From IMG/VR virus record IMGVR_UViG_3300001242_000089, positions 1 to 24,540 of that record: 24,540 nt of DNA, one strand, 5' to 3'. Positions 14,201-21,599 of this stretch are shown in pieces. The position numbers and the translations under genes were made by a program. Below the pieces are notes generated by a model. It was given only the letters and a program-made list of their open reading frames with translations, was not told the DNA's origin and did no database searches. The DNA comes from a virus. Each line of letters opens with the position of its first letter. The first letter of the stretch is position 1.

Positions 14201-17200
14201 CCTTTCTGTATCAGGAGTATCACTAGTAAATGTGTCGGCTACACCTTCTAATTCTTTTCGAGGCAATTCATTATCAAAATATACTTTACCTACAGCAGCC
14301 TCAACATCAGCTTTGAGAGTATCGTAAGTTACATCTGTACTTGTCCCTGTCCCTGGTGTTTCTGCGTTTTGCAATTCTATCGCTACAGGTGGCCAAGGTT
14401 TACCTGCATAATGTTCGTCTATTTCGGCCTGACTTGGTTTTTTGTTGGATATTCCCGATCTTCTCGAACCGCTATCTGTCCAATGGTAATAGTTGTCAGT
14501 ATGATAAAAATATGCTGCTCCAGCATCTAGTGCTAACTGACGCTGATCAACACCATTAGAATCTGTATATGCTTGGTATGTTCCATCTGCATATCCTGGT
14601 ATACCCATATCTAACAGTTTTTTTGTGTATTCGTGAGGTATAACCTGTGTTCCAGATTTCAAAGATAATAATTTAGGGCCGGATTCTTTGAATATAAACG
14701 GATCGCCATCGGGAGGGTCAATTATCTCATTTCCTTCCTCGTCGATAATGGCCGCACCACCAGGATGTCCACCAGTGCCGCTTGCATAAGTTGGAATGAC
14801 TATAAATTTACCGTCACTATTCCAATAGCCATAATTGCCCTGATACCACGTATAATTTGTTGGTGCAGGGGGGCCGATAGGTGGATTAGTAGTAGTGCCA
14901 GAACTAGGCGTACTAGAACTAGAACCAGAAGATCCCGAATCAGAAACAGCGTTATTAGCCTCAATAGCTTTTTTACGCATACTTTCCAATTTACTAGTAA
15001 CAGTATCAATTTCATAACCAAGACTTTTGAAATGTGTTTTTGCAGCAGCTAAAGCATCATCATAGTGTTGCTTAACTAGCTTCAGGGATTCATTATATTT
15101 TTGTTCTGCTTTCCGGAGTTCGTTCTTGGCATTAGTTTCTGTTTGATCTCTCTCTGACTTGGCAAGCCGTTCCTTTTCTGAGTATTCGTTCTTAACGGCA
15201 CTCATTTTCTCGGTGATGCCCTGCTTTTTGATCCTGATTTCTTCCTTGCGTTGCCATTCGGCCATGTCGGCCTCAGCTTCAGCCTTTTCCTTGGCCGTTT
15301 TTGCCGAGTTAATTTTGTCGATGTAGGACTGTCTTGTTTTTTCCCTGGAACGCTCGTCCTCTGCATCATCAAGTTCGTCAAGTTGATCTTGATAAATTGC
15401 AAGTTGTTCATCCCTGGCTTCGGATGCTTCGGAAATTGTTTGCTCGTATGTTTCTTTAGCTTTTTCCATAATGCCATCATAAGACTCTTTTGCTGCATCG
15501 TATATGTCTTTTGCCGCTTGCTCCTGCTCAGTTGCAGCTTCTTTAGCTGAAGTTACTACTGCATCATAGTTACTTTGTGCAGTTTTGGTAATTTCATCCA
15601 GAGCTTCAATATTTTTCTTTAAGGCTTCTTCAGATTCTTTTATAGCCGCTGCTTCCTGCTTGAACTTATTATTTTCAATTTCTTTATTGAGTTTTTCGTG
15701 TGCTATTTTGGCTATTTCAAGATTATACTTATATTGCTTAATTGCCTCGTCATTCTCGCCTAATTTTTGTTTGGCAGTTTCGTATATGTCGTTTAAAACA
15801 CTTACCCTCTGTGCTGACTGTTCTTGTTGCAATTGGAGTTTTTGAAGTTCATTTTCAAGACGTTGAATTTCTGTTACATTGTCACTTAGTGCCATTGTGT
15901 TTAGTTCAAGTTGTGCTGTTTGAAGGTTAAATGTTTTATCTAAATCACTTAATATAGTAGATACTGCACTCTGTACTGCCTGTGCTAAATTTTGTGCTGC
16001 CTTTTCAGCATCGGAAATATTTTCCTGTATACCTTTAGCTAGTCCCTCAGTTATATATTTTCCTAATTCTTCAGTCACTTTTGAAGGACTTTGTATATTA
16101 AAAAATCCTGTTATAGCATCTTTAACACTTTTTGCTACTGCTAATGCAGCGTCTTTAGCTGATTGTAATTTTGATGTTATACCGTTTATTATACCTTGAA
16201 CGATATTACTACCCCAGGTTATGGCTTCAGACCATAATTTTGAAATATTTGATTTTATACCGTCGAATGTAGCTTTAATAGAATTGTATAATTCTACACC
16301 TTTAGCTTTTATAGTGTCCCAGTTTTTGTAAAGTGCTATTCCTCCTGCTACAAGTGCTGCTATTGCTATAACAGTTAAACCTATCGGCCCCGTTGCTACG
16401 GCAAATGCCCTTCCTAGTTGTGGAGCAATTTTTATTATTGATGATATAGAATCTGATACCATACTAGCTGCTATTAGCATCGGCCCAATAGCAGCTGCAA
16501 TACCAGCAATAACAATGGCTGTCTTTTGACCTACAGGAGATAAAGCATTAAATCCATCAACCATAGTTTTAATAGCTGGTACAATAGTATTGGTTATAAT
16601 ATCAGATAATGGTAATAATGCAGGAGCAATTGCTGCTTGCATTTCTCTCATAGCAATTGTTAAAGATAATCCTGGATTATTACCATAAACTGCTTTTGCT
16701 GCATCCTCTGTAGCACCTTGGAAGTTATCAAGACCTTTAGCACCTTCAGACATAGCTAATACTACACCTTGCCCTAAGTCTTCTACTGTAGTTCCGAATA
16801 ATGCTATAGAAGCTCTATCCCTAGCTACCGGATCTTCTAAAGCTGATATAGCTAACAATGTGGCCTGAAATGCAGCGTTTGCTTTTTCTCCACCACCAGC
16901 TATATCAGCAGCCATTTTATTAGCATCCAGTCCAAGGGTAGTAAAGGCTTCAGTAGAAGTTTTGCTACCATCTTTTAGGCGTAAAAAACTTTCTTTGGCT
17001 GCATCACCAATTTTATCTAAATTAAATGCACCTTGTTCAGCACCAGCAATAAGAGTAGCCATAGCTTGATCAGCGGTAAAACCCATAGCAGCAAATTGTG
17101 GAGCATATTCACGCATAGTATCAAGCAATTCACCTGAAAAATCTCCACCTTTTTGAAAACCAACAGTAAGAATATCAAGAGCATCTTGACCTTCAATTCC

Positions 17201-17665
17201 AAAATTTTTCATTACAACACCAGCAGAAGCTGTTACTGCTGATACATCTTGTTCAAAAACATCAGCAATTGTCATAGCGCCTTGAGCCACTTTTTGTAAT
17301 TCATCTTCGGCTAAGATGCCCATATTTTGTCTTACTGTTTTTATTGATTCAGTTGCTTCTTCAATACTATCTCCAAACCCACTTTTCCATACTTCCTTTG
17401 CAACTACTCCTAGATCGTTTGCTTCATCTGCTGTTATGCCTAATTGTGCCTGTAGTTTTCCAGTAGCTGCTTCAGCATCCATTGCTCCTTTTAATATTAC
17501 AGCACCAGCAGCAGAAATAGGAGCAGTAATAGCCAAACTCATCGTTTGACCAATACCCTTCATTTTGTCACTAACAGAATTTAACTGATTTTGTGCATCT
17601 TGTAAACCTCGCTGAAATGCAGACATATCAAGACCTAACTGAACAAATAATGAACCAATTTCCAA
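11216..17665 (-). CDS. Tape measure protein, 2149 residues
   Basis: Sets tail length and is thought to be ejected ahead of the DNA. The N-terminus (GLDMSAFQRGLQDAQNQLNS) and the DILTVGFQKGGDFSGELLDTM region are typical tape measure sequence. Two hydrophobic segments occur at about residues 375-405 and 415-445. Long coiled coils follow (about 580-920 and 1740-1990). A Gly/Ser/Pro linker leads to a module with PGGAAIIDEEGNE and SGTQVIPHEYTKKLL near 955-1030, which usually marks the C-terminus of tape measures; a second such module (TTDEGLVYIHPQEAIMP) ends the protein. Four related segments contain ALGxNATE. TTG start at 17665 behind GGGGTGA. No peptidase motif was seen. Confidence 0.9.
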   Translation of the reverse strand: MEIGSLFVQLGLDMSAFQRGLQDAQNQLNSVSDKMKGIGQTMSLAITAPISAAGAVILKGAMDAEAATGKLQAQLGITADEANDLGVVAKEVWKSGFGDSIEEATESIKTVRQNMGILAEDELQKVAQGAMTIADVFEQDVSAVTASAGVVMKNFGIEGQDALDILTVGFQKGGDFSGELLDTMREYAPQFAAMGFTADQAMATLIAGAEQGAFNLDKIGDAAKESFLRLKDGSKTSTEAFTTLGLDANKMAADIAGGGEKANAAFQATLLAISALEDPVARDRASIALFGTTVEDLGQGVVLAMSEGAKGLDNFQGATEDAAKAVYGNNPGLSLTIAMREMQAAIAPALLPLSDIITNTIVPAIKTMVDGFNALSPVGQKTAIVIAGIAAAIGPMLIAASMVSDSISSIIKIAPQLGRAFAVATGPIGLTVIAIAALVAGGIALYKNWDTIKAKGVELYNSIKATFDGIKSNISKLWSEAITWGSNIVQGIINGITSKLQSAKDAALAVAKSVKDAITGFFNIQSPSKVTEELGKYITEGLAKGIQENISDAEKAAQNLAQAVQSAVSTILSDLDKTFNLQTAQLELNTMALSDNVTEIQRLENELQKLQLQQEQSAQRVSVLNDIYETAKQKLGENDEAIKQYKYNLEIAKIAHEKLNKEIENNKFKQEAAAIKESEEALKKNIEALDEITKTAQSNYDAVVTSAKEAATEQEQAAKDIYDAAKESYDGIMEKAKETYEQTISEASEARDEQLAIYQDQLDELDDAEDERSREKTRQSYIDKINSAKTAKEKAEAEADMAEWQRKEEIRIKKQGITEKMSAVKNEYSEKERLAKSERDQTETNAKNELRKAEQKYNESLKLVKQHYDDALAAAKTHFKSLGYEIDTVTSKLESMRKKAIEANNAVSDSGSSGSSSSTPSSGTTTNPPIGPPAPTNYTWYQGNYGYWNSDGKFIVIPTYASGTGGHPGGAAIIDEEGNEIIDPPDGDPFIFKESGPKLLSLKSGTQVIPHEYTKKLLDMGIPGYADGTYQAYTDSNGVDQRQLALDAGAAYFYHTDNYYHWTDSGSRRSGISNKKPSQAEIDEHYAGKPWPPVAIELQNAETPGTGTSTDVTYDTLKADVEAAVGKVYFDNELPRKELEGVADTFTSDTPDTERLQNTKDQLILDQEEFQAVVTENLKAHDKAVKAGLPASVIDYFYKQYKLADVDLKTVTTKIANIDKEMGNETTGEEGGSPGTTSPTENYPSGGGSSSVSSSIPETDTESEEDKKLNSVMNPYNSAMTDFNNKSAEFRAELAAENSALGENATETDRARLAIKEANTERDLAKEKVDILKTAYESSLQTLGENNEQTKQFASDLKIANSELVVTENNVTKAGEAYKNAAKASGINQIQNSFTASMQKAADTAELAREQLKLEETALGDNATETEKYQLKLKGLAIDKQEATAKAVALAIAYEDSRVALGENATETLAYKRDLDLANISVKQINASIENTTTAMNEYKKSTAEAIKDKTTREAEEKEAATIEEIAEARASSVKEIGDAYTSSMQLSADASELARENLDLETIALGDNATETEKYQLKLKGLNIDKQEAKAKVTALTTAYEDSKLRLGDNATETLEYKKKLDLANISVEKIDASITSTTKSMDGYAVSVAKAATATAFDAAVKNIDEIAGHIQTALKNMYDQQEQAELDALDNGTSIFAQETAARLAEIDTQETALLTSLDQQTAAKLAALNDQEQATLSSLDMQVQAEKDTSAGKIATLKASTDAAIKIRQDEIDFLTETVEQEDEAEKQRLFNSKISKLEQQKLLTTSEFEKSLIQAKIDIEKQNWQKEQDEKARKVRIEQLSSEINDIKDSASEQEQVEEDRLDIFLNSKEDERKTISQHYETLRKDQNIYFESERNRIQDEYSQLREDQELALANERTRIQGHYDQLRSSEAMEAETRRLLLLQNNDELITLLGTYNPQWYNSGKTLGERLAAGIQDSVALVKAAVATMNAAIIGITNPVSIATSIAGSLYGQGITGYKETAPGYYEVTYVSGKKAAIGKSAFDKDFIPQAAEGAITTDEGLVYIHPQEAIMPLSKLPSMMTSALLGAIQRLMPTTNTISMSGASGQVINNYTIHATIPARDIAEMKSVSDFFARLPQAARARG

Positions 17666-17677
17666 TTTATCACCCCT

Positions 17678-17706
17678 TTCAAAATAATTTAGAAAAAACT
17701 TATAAT
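17678..17706 (+). promoter_or_regulatory. Promoter of the lipoprotein gene
   Basis: TTCAAA (17678-17683), 17-bp spacer, perfect TATAAT (17701-17706), on the plus strand and opposed to the late operon. An AT-rich inverted repeat (17719-17729 with 17741-17751, 11 bp) lies in the leader and may be an operator. Confidence 0.55.
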
Positions 17707-17778
17707 ATTTAGAAGGAAATTAATAATATTTAGTGAATATATATTATTAATAATAACTTTTTGAGGAGGTTTATTTTA

Positions 17779-18159
17779 TTGAAGAAAATATGTATATCTA
17801 TTTTAATTATTTTTTTACTATGTGTTTTATCAGCTTGTAGTAGTACTAGTAATAATAATAGTACTACTACAAAACAAGAACATTCTACTGTTGAACCAAA
17901 ACCAAAACATTCTCCTGCTGAAGCTTCAGTTATGGCAGAACAATTTGCACAGAAAAAACTCAAAAGTCCTGGATCTGCAAAATTTCAATCATTTTTAGAT
18001 CAGAAAATTGAAGATTTAGGAGAAGGTAAATATAAAATATCATCCTATGTTGACAGTCAAAATTCTTTTGGTGCATTAGTTCGTAATAACTACACATGCA
18101 CTTTGAAATATATTGATAACAATAAATGGCAACTTGAAAATTTAGAATTTAAGCAATAA
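17779..18159 (+). CDS. Lipoprotein moron, candidate superinfection exclusion factor
   Basis: A 126-residue lipoprotein. Lys-rich start, hydrophobic stretch and lipobox LSAC give cleavage before Cys at about residue 20; a Ser/Asn/Thr linker follows. The rest (about 50-126) has LKSPGSAKFQS and YVDSQNSFGALVRNNYTC, a domain I have seen in clostridial and Bacillus lipoproteins and phage proteins of unknown function. AGGAGG at 17764-17769 is nine bases before TTG at 17779, so the in-frame TTG at 17761 is rejected. It is the only plus-strand gene in the head-tail block, has its own promoter, and meets the chaperone gene tail to tail two bases away. The Ltp lipoprotein of Streptococcus phage TP-J34, which blocks superinfection through the tape measure, is a functional analogy only. 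Confidence 0.75.
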   Translation: MKKICISILIIFLLCVLSACSSTSNNNSTTTKQEHSTVEPKPKHSPAEASVMAEQFAQKKLKSPGSAKFQSFLDQKIEDLGEGKYKISSYVDSQNSFGALVRNNYTCTLKYIDNNKWQLENLEFKQ

Positions 18160-18161
18160 TC

Positions 18162-18676
18162 CTAGAATAATTGATCAATATATCCTTGTTTGGGAGAATC
18201 AGGATTATTTTCATTTTCATCTTCTGTTAAATTTATTATAATTATTAGATCCCAAAACATTTCAAGTTCCATATCATCAATTTGTACTGGTGCCCAATGA
18301 TATAATTTTGCCAATTGTAAATAATAATAGATTATAGTTTGATATTCCGATAAATTTAATTCTTTACCGGATTTTTCTCGTTTGGGAGCTGGTTAATTTT
18401 ACTACTAACAAGTTTTCCGATCCATAAGTTAATTTCAATAAACTTAGGCATAAATTCATCTAAATCAAGTCCATTTTCAATACTTTCTGCATTTACTTCT
18501 GGATTATTAAAACCACTAGCAATTAAATCAATTAATTCAAAATATACTTCTTTATCTTGTACTATATTTTTATTAGCAAATGTATTATTAAATTTTACAA
18601 ATTTTCTCCAAATTGCAGTTTTGGGTTTAGCAGCAATATATGTTTTTCCATTTAATTCTATAGTAGGTGTTGACAT
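18162..18676 (-). CDS. Tail assembly chaperone long form (G-T) by -1 frameshift
   Basis: The first 99 residues are those of the short form; after AAC at 18382-18380 the ribosome shifts to the -1 frame and reads 72 more codons to TAG at 18164-18162, giving 171 residues. The slip site is CCCAAAC at 18386-18380 (zero frame CCA AAC), a canonical X XXY YYZ heptamer. Nine bases later CCGGTAAA (18370-18363) pairs with TTTATCGG (18354-18347), a plausible stimulating hairpin. The added part has no start of its own but is protein-like (LAKLYHWAPVQIDDMELEMF). Position just before the tape measure gene matches lambda G/GT-type chaperones. Confidence 0.85.
18356..18676 (-). CDS. Tail assembly chaperone short form (G)
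   Basis: A 106-residue protein that in siphophages coats the tape measure during tail building together with the longer frameshift product. The N-terminal part has IELNGKTYIAAKPKTAIWRKF, and the following helical segment LIASGFNNPEV is typical of gp13/gp14-type chaperones of Gram-positive phages. It lies between the major tail protein and the tape measure gene. GGAGGG precedes the ATG. Its last seven codons overlap the -1 reading frame used by the long form. Confidence 0.8.
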   Translation of the reverse strand: MSTPTIELNGKTYIAAKPKTAIWRKFVKFNNTFANKNIVQDKEVYFELIDLIASGFNNPEVNAESIENGLDLDEFMPKFIEINLWIGKLVSSKINQLPNEKNPVKN

Positions 18677-18710
18677 TTTATTTTATACCCTCCAAATTTA
18701 TTTTTTATTT

Positions 18711-18738
18711 ATTAAGGGAAGTAAATACTTCCCTTAAT
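18711..18738. terminator. 13-bp hairpin after the major tail protein gene
   Basis: ATTAAGGGAAGTA (18711-18723) pairs with TACTTCCCTTAAT (18726-18738) with only two bases between. It lies 14 bases after the stop of the major tail protein gene. Without a U-run on the minus strand it may serve as a transcript-stabilising or partial stop signal. Confidence 0.6.
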
Positions 18739-18751
18739 TTATTTTATTTAT

Positions 18752-19639
18752 CTAAGCAGCAGTTGTAAAGTTAATAATATTTGCAGCAGCAATAGCATTT
18801 CCTGCAATATCTTTAACTCCACCTTTGGTTACTCCAGCTATGTATACACCTGAAGCATCAAAATTACTTGTTGGATTTAAAGTAACTATAGTATGATCTG
18901 TGTTAATAGATATTGCAAATGGAACATTTGTTCCGTCAGCCTTAACAATAAAGAAATTATCCTCTATAGCTGTACTTGCTAGAATAGCTTCACTAAAAGT
19001 AAGAACAATATTTGCACTTACAGCAACATCAGTTGCAGCATCCAAAGGAACAAATGTTACAGTAGGTGCTGTAGTATCAGCCGCACCTTCTACAGAGGTA
19101 AACCAGTTTGTACCAATACTGGATACATAATCTACATGATCTTCATCGGCTTGTTTAATCCAAGCATCGTCGTAATCACGTCTAAGAAAAATTCCTTTAA
19201 TTTTCGGGGTCTGGAAGTTTACTTTGTCATTTTTAGTTTCATGTGACATTTCAGGTAATTGAAATTTACCTTTAAGCAACCATACATAGCGATAACTACC
19301 ATTACTTTTTAAAGATTTAAACCCAATCGAAACATAGGGGGCATTATCTGTTGATTTTCGTAATAATACCCCTCCTGTGATAGTATGTCCAAGTAGAGCA
19401 GCTTGTGTTTCCATGGGTAAATCTGTAACTCCGAGTTCTAAACTAATTTCTCCTATGCTAGAATATGTTTCTGCTGGCCCATCATCTCCATATGCAACAC
19501 CACTTGAGGAATTAGGATTAATTGTGGCATTAATAATTCCCGGTATTGCTATTGGGGTTTCGTAAGTTACACTGCTGTCAGTATCAGAAGTTAAAATTGA
19601 ATAGTATAGATTTGATAAACCGATTTGAATTCCTGCCAT
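18752..19639 (-). CDS. Major tail protein with C-terminal Ig-like (Big_5) domain
   Basis: A 295-residue tail tube protein. The N-terminal about 190 residues resemble the phi13 type of major tail proteins (IGLSNLYYSILTSDT, SSIGEISLELGVTDL, PEMSHETKNDKVNFQTPKIKG). After a Thr-rich junction, APTVTFVPLDAATDVAVSANIVLTFSE through NAIAAANIINFTTAA (about 192-295) is a bacterial Ig-like Big_5 fold, likely a decoration on the outer tail surface. Strong ribosome site and flanking hairpin fit a highly expressed gene. It sits between the tail terminator and the chaperones, as expected. Confidence 0.85.
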   Translation of the reverse strand: MAGIQIGLSNLYYSILTSDTDSSVTYETPIAIPGIINATINPNSSSGVAYGDDGPAETYSSIGEISLELGVTDLPMETQAALLGHTITGGVLLRKSTDNAPYVSIGFKSLKSNGSYRYVWLLKGKFQLPEMSHETKNDKVNFQTPKIKGIFLRRDYDDAWIKQADEDHVDYVSSIGTNWFTSVEGAADTTAPTVTFVPLDAATDVAVSANIVLTFSEAILASTAIEDNFFIVKADGTNVPFAISINTDHTIVTLNPTSNFDASGVYIAGVTKGGVKDIAGNAIAAANIINFTTAA

Positions 19640-19666
19640 ATAAAATATGACCTCCCTTAAATTTTT

Positions 19667-20068
19667 TTAGTCTCTTGTTGTTGCTACTGCATAATTACAA
19701 ATAAAAACAGATCGCTCATTTGCGTCTGTTTCTAATTTAAAAGGCTGTTGTAATCCATTTATAATACTTACCCTTGTTTGAGTAAGTTGAATTCCTTCTC
19801 CTTTCTCTTCACTTTTATCTAGCAAATTAAAAATCGCCCAGGCTTTTGACCGAGCGATTGAATAACTTTTGTTTCTAACCAATATTTGTATTCTTCTATC
19901 TAATATACTAACATTTGTAGTTGAACCAGAATATTCAAAAATAGATATAAGATTATCTGGTTGATCTGGCTTATTATCAAGAAAGACATCTGTTCCTATT
20001 GATGTTGCCAAACTATTATTTATTAAATAATTTGCTATATCTCTAATCAATTCTGCAATATAAAACAC
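19667..20068 (-). CDS. Tail terminator (Minor_capsid_3-like)
   Basis: A 133-residue protein matching in length and pattern the family that caps the top of the siphovirus tail tube: an N-terminal helix (LIRDIANYLINN), LDNKPDQPDNLISIFEYSG, RRIQILVRNKSYSIARSKA and a late beta segment. Located directly before the major tail protein gene, as in many Gram-positive siphophages. The ATG at 20068 follows GGAGG-like sequence and stands three bases after the preceding gene. Confidence 0.7.
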   Translation of the reverse strand: MFYIAELIRDIANYLINNSLATSIGTDVFLDNKPDQPDNLISIFEYSGSTTNVSILDRRIQILVRNKSYSIARSKAWAIFNLLDKSEEKGEGIQLTQTRVSIINGLQQPFKLETDANERSVFICNYAVATTRD

Positions 20069-20071
20069 CTC

Positions 20072-20410
20072 CTATACTGTTAATGCTGCAATAATCCTAT
20101 CATTTACCAATTGAATAACTCTATCTTTATTTCTGTTAAAAGGATCTTCTAAAAATTTAGCTTTACCGTCGATATGATGAAGTGATAAGTCCTCATGTTG
20201 TTTTATCGCATAAGGTGTATTGTAAGAAATGACTACAGAATCATCTTGATCAGTTACTGTTCCACTTCTTCTTAATGTTGCTGAGTCTATAGGACATTCA
20301 TTAATTGACTCAGTTAGAATATATTCTGCTCCATCATGGATACCTTGCATACCAACACGCCTAATTAATGCTTCAATTGCATTTCCATTCCATGTCAAAT
20401 CACTACTCAT
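20072..20410 (-). CDS. HK97 gp10-like tail completion protein
   Basis: A 112-residue protein of the HK97-gp10/putative tail component type. Typical features are the N-terminal helix with ALIRRVGMQGIHDGAEYI, the NECPIDSATLRRSGTVTD strand pair, and YNTPYAIKQHED with a C-terminal helix. It belongs to the connector module joining head to tail. The ATG overlaps the stop of the upstream gene by one base (TAATG). Confidence 0.75.
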   Translation of the reverse strand: MSSDLTWNGNAIEALIRRVGMQGIHDGAEYILTESINECPIDSATLRRSGTVTDQDDSVVISYNTPYAIKQHEDLSLHHIDGKAKFLEDPFNRNKDRVIQLVNDRIIAALTV

Positions 20411-20703
20411 TATACATTTACCTCTCTAAATTGGATATCACCTTCTAAATCTGTAATATCTGATACTGCCAATACCGTCCAATCCCTACTATACCAAGTT
20501 ACTATATCGTTAGGTAATACTACTGCTTGTGTGTATATTGTTGCTTCAGATATTACTTCCTTACCCTGTGAATTTCTAACAATTTTTCTTTTACCTTCCC
20601 ATCTTATATTTATTGTAGATGAAGTAGTAATTGATTCTCCATACTCATTAATGCCAGTAGTTGTTTTTAATGTAGTAGTTTGATTTAAATAATTATCTAT
20701 CAT
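20410..20703 (-). CDS. Head closure (stopper) protein
   Basis: A 97-residue beta-rich protein with LNQTTTLKTTTGINEYGE at the start and later strands (DIVTWYSRDWTVLAVSDI, FREVNV). Length, fold pattern and place between the adaptor and the gp10-like protein are those of SPP1 gp16-type head closure proteins that plug the connector. The start overlaps the upstream stop by four bases (ATGA). Confidence 0.65.
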   Translation of the reverse strand: MIDNYLNQTTTLKTTTGINEYGESITTSSTINIRWEGKRKIVRNSQGKEVISEATIYTQAVVLPNDIVTWYSRDWTVLAVSDITDLEGDIQFREVNV

Positions 20704-21242
20704 ATAATACTCACCGCACCAGCTAAATAAGTTTTAAGCAATTCTTTTGCATCCTGAGAAAGCAATCCTCTTCCTGCACCATCTTTAAAAGTTTCTGACA
20801 TACCACCCAAAGAAAAATTACTAACACCTTCCTGTTGTAATTTTCTTCTTTGAGAATTTCCTCTTTCTAGCAAAGTTATTGCTTCTTCACATTGTGCTTC
20901 TTTTACATTTTGTGTAACATCTTCTTCACAATTCCAAATAGAATATGTATTTATAAAAGGTTTATATATTGTTAAATTAATAGGTTTATTTATTAGTAAA
21001 TTAAAATCATTTCTTTTATCTACAACATAACATCTTGGAAAAGCAAGTATTTGACCTTCTACTTTTTTAATTCCTTTATAAAATTGTTTTTCTAAATTCT
21101 TACATGCCATAATCAATGCTCTTGCTTTATTATCTGCGCTTGCAGAAGTCCAAATGTCTGAATAGAGTCTATCATTAAAATATAAATCAGCATTTTCTAC
21201 AGATATATAAGAGTTTGTTCCTATAGTTAAAGTTACTGCCAT
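20700..21242 (-). CDS. Head-tail connector adaptor (PF20557-like)
   Basis: A 180-residue mostly helical protein. YISVENADLYFNDRL, KARALIMACKNLEKQFYKG and FPRCYVVD followed by KEAQCEEAITLLERGN are typical of the adaptor family often labelled DnaT-like in databases; here it lies in the connector block, so an adaptor between portal and stopper is far more likely than a replication role. The C-terminal AGRGLLSQDAKELLKTYL is the usual last helix. Confidence 0.7.
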   Translation of the reverse strand: MAVTLTIGTNSYISVENADLYFNDRLYSDIWTSASADNKARALIMACKNLEKQFYKGIKKVEGQILAFPRCYVVDKRNDFNLLINKPINLTIYKPFINTYSIWNCEEDVTQNVKEAQCEEAITLLERGNSQRRKLQQEGVSNFSLGGMSETFKDGAGRGLLSQDAKELLKTYLAGAVSII

Positions 21243-21252
21243 AAATAATCAC

Positions 21253-21552
21253 CTACTTATAAATAATCCAAGCATCTCCTGCACCAGAAAATGTTAGATT
21301 AATACTTGTATTACATTGTATTGGACTACCAACTTGATTAAATTCAGCAGTGTTGTCAATAGCATCCCAAATAGCAGTTGTTCCATTTTTTGGTATTATT
21401 GTTATTGCACCAGTAACAACCTTAATTCTTGCTATTTTACCAGGAGTTGCTTTAACTGTTTTTGTTTCTACTCCTGTTGCTGTAATTTTAGTTGCTGTCC
21501 AACCTATTACTATTTCTTTTTCCATTATTTCTGTTTGTCTTGATATACTCAA
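21253..21552 (-). CDS. Small beta-rich head protein
   Basis: A 99-residue protein, not assigned to a family. After about 15 residues it is almost all strands: IVIGWTATKITATG, KIARIKVVTGAITIIPKNG and SINLTFSGAGDAWIIYK. Similar small beta proteins near capsid genes often decorate the shell. TTG at 21552 follows GAGGTGA well; an internal ATG (MEKEIVIGW) is an alternative. It sits between the head fibre and connector genes. Confidence 0.55.
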   Translation of the reverse strand: MSISRQTEIMEKEIVIGWTATKITATGVETKTVKATPGKIARIKVVTGAITIIPKNGTTAIWDAIDNTAEFNQVGSPIQCNTSINLTFSGAGDAWIIYK

Positions 21553-21572
21553 ATTATCACCTCTTTATATAA

Positions 21573-21599
21573 GATAGAGAAGATTTAATCTTCTCTATT
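21573..21599. terminator. Hairpin at the end of the head fibre gene
   Basis: ATAGAGAAGATT (21574-21585) pairs with AATCTTCTCTAT (21587-21598), a 12-bp stem overlapping the stop of the repeat-rich head gene. There is no U-run on the minus strand, so partial termination or RNA protection is possible. Confidence 0.5.

Noticed and set aside
11595-17549. Many plus-strand ORFs of 60-130 codons opposite the tape measure gene
   Set aside because: They lack ribosome sites, are Cys/Ser/Leu-rich in the way antisense frames of coiled-coil genes are, and lie fully inside an evident coding gene.
17730-17963. Minus-strand ORF opposite the lipoprotein gene
   Set aside because: It is the mirror of the signal peptide and linker; the plus strand has lipobox, ribosome site and promoter.
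20700-21242. DnaT-like replication protein
   Set aside because: The family name is misleading; position among connector genes points to a structural adaptor.
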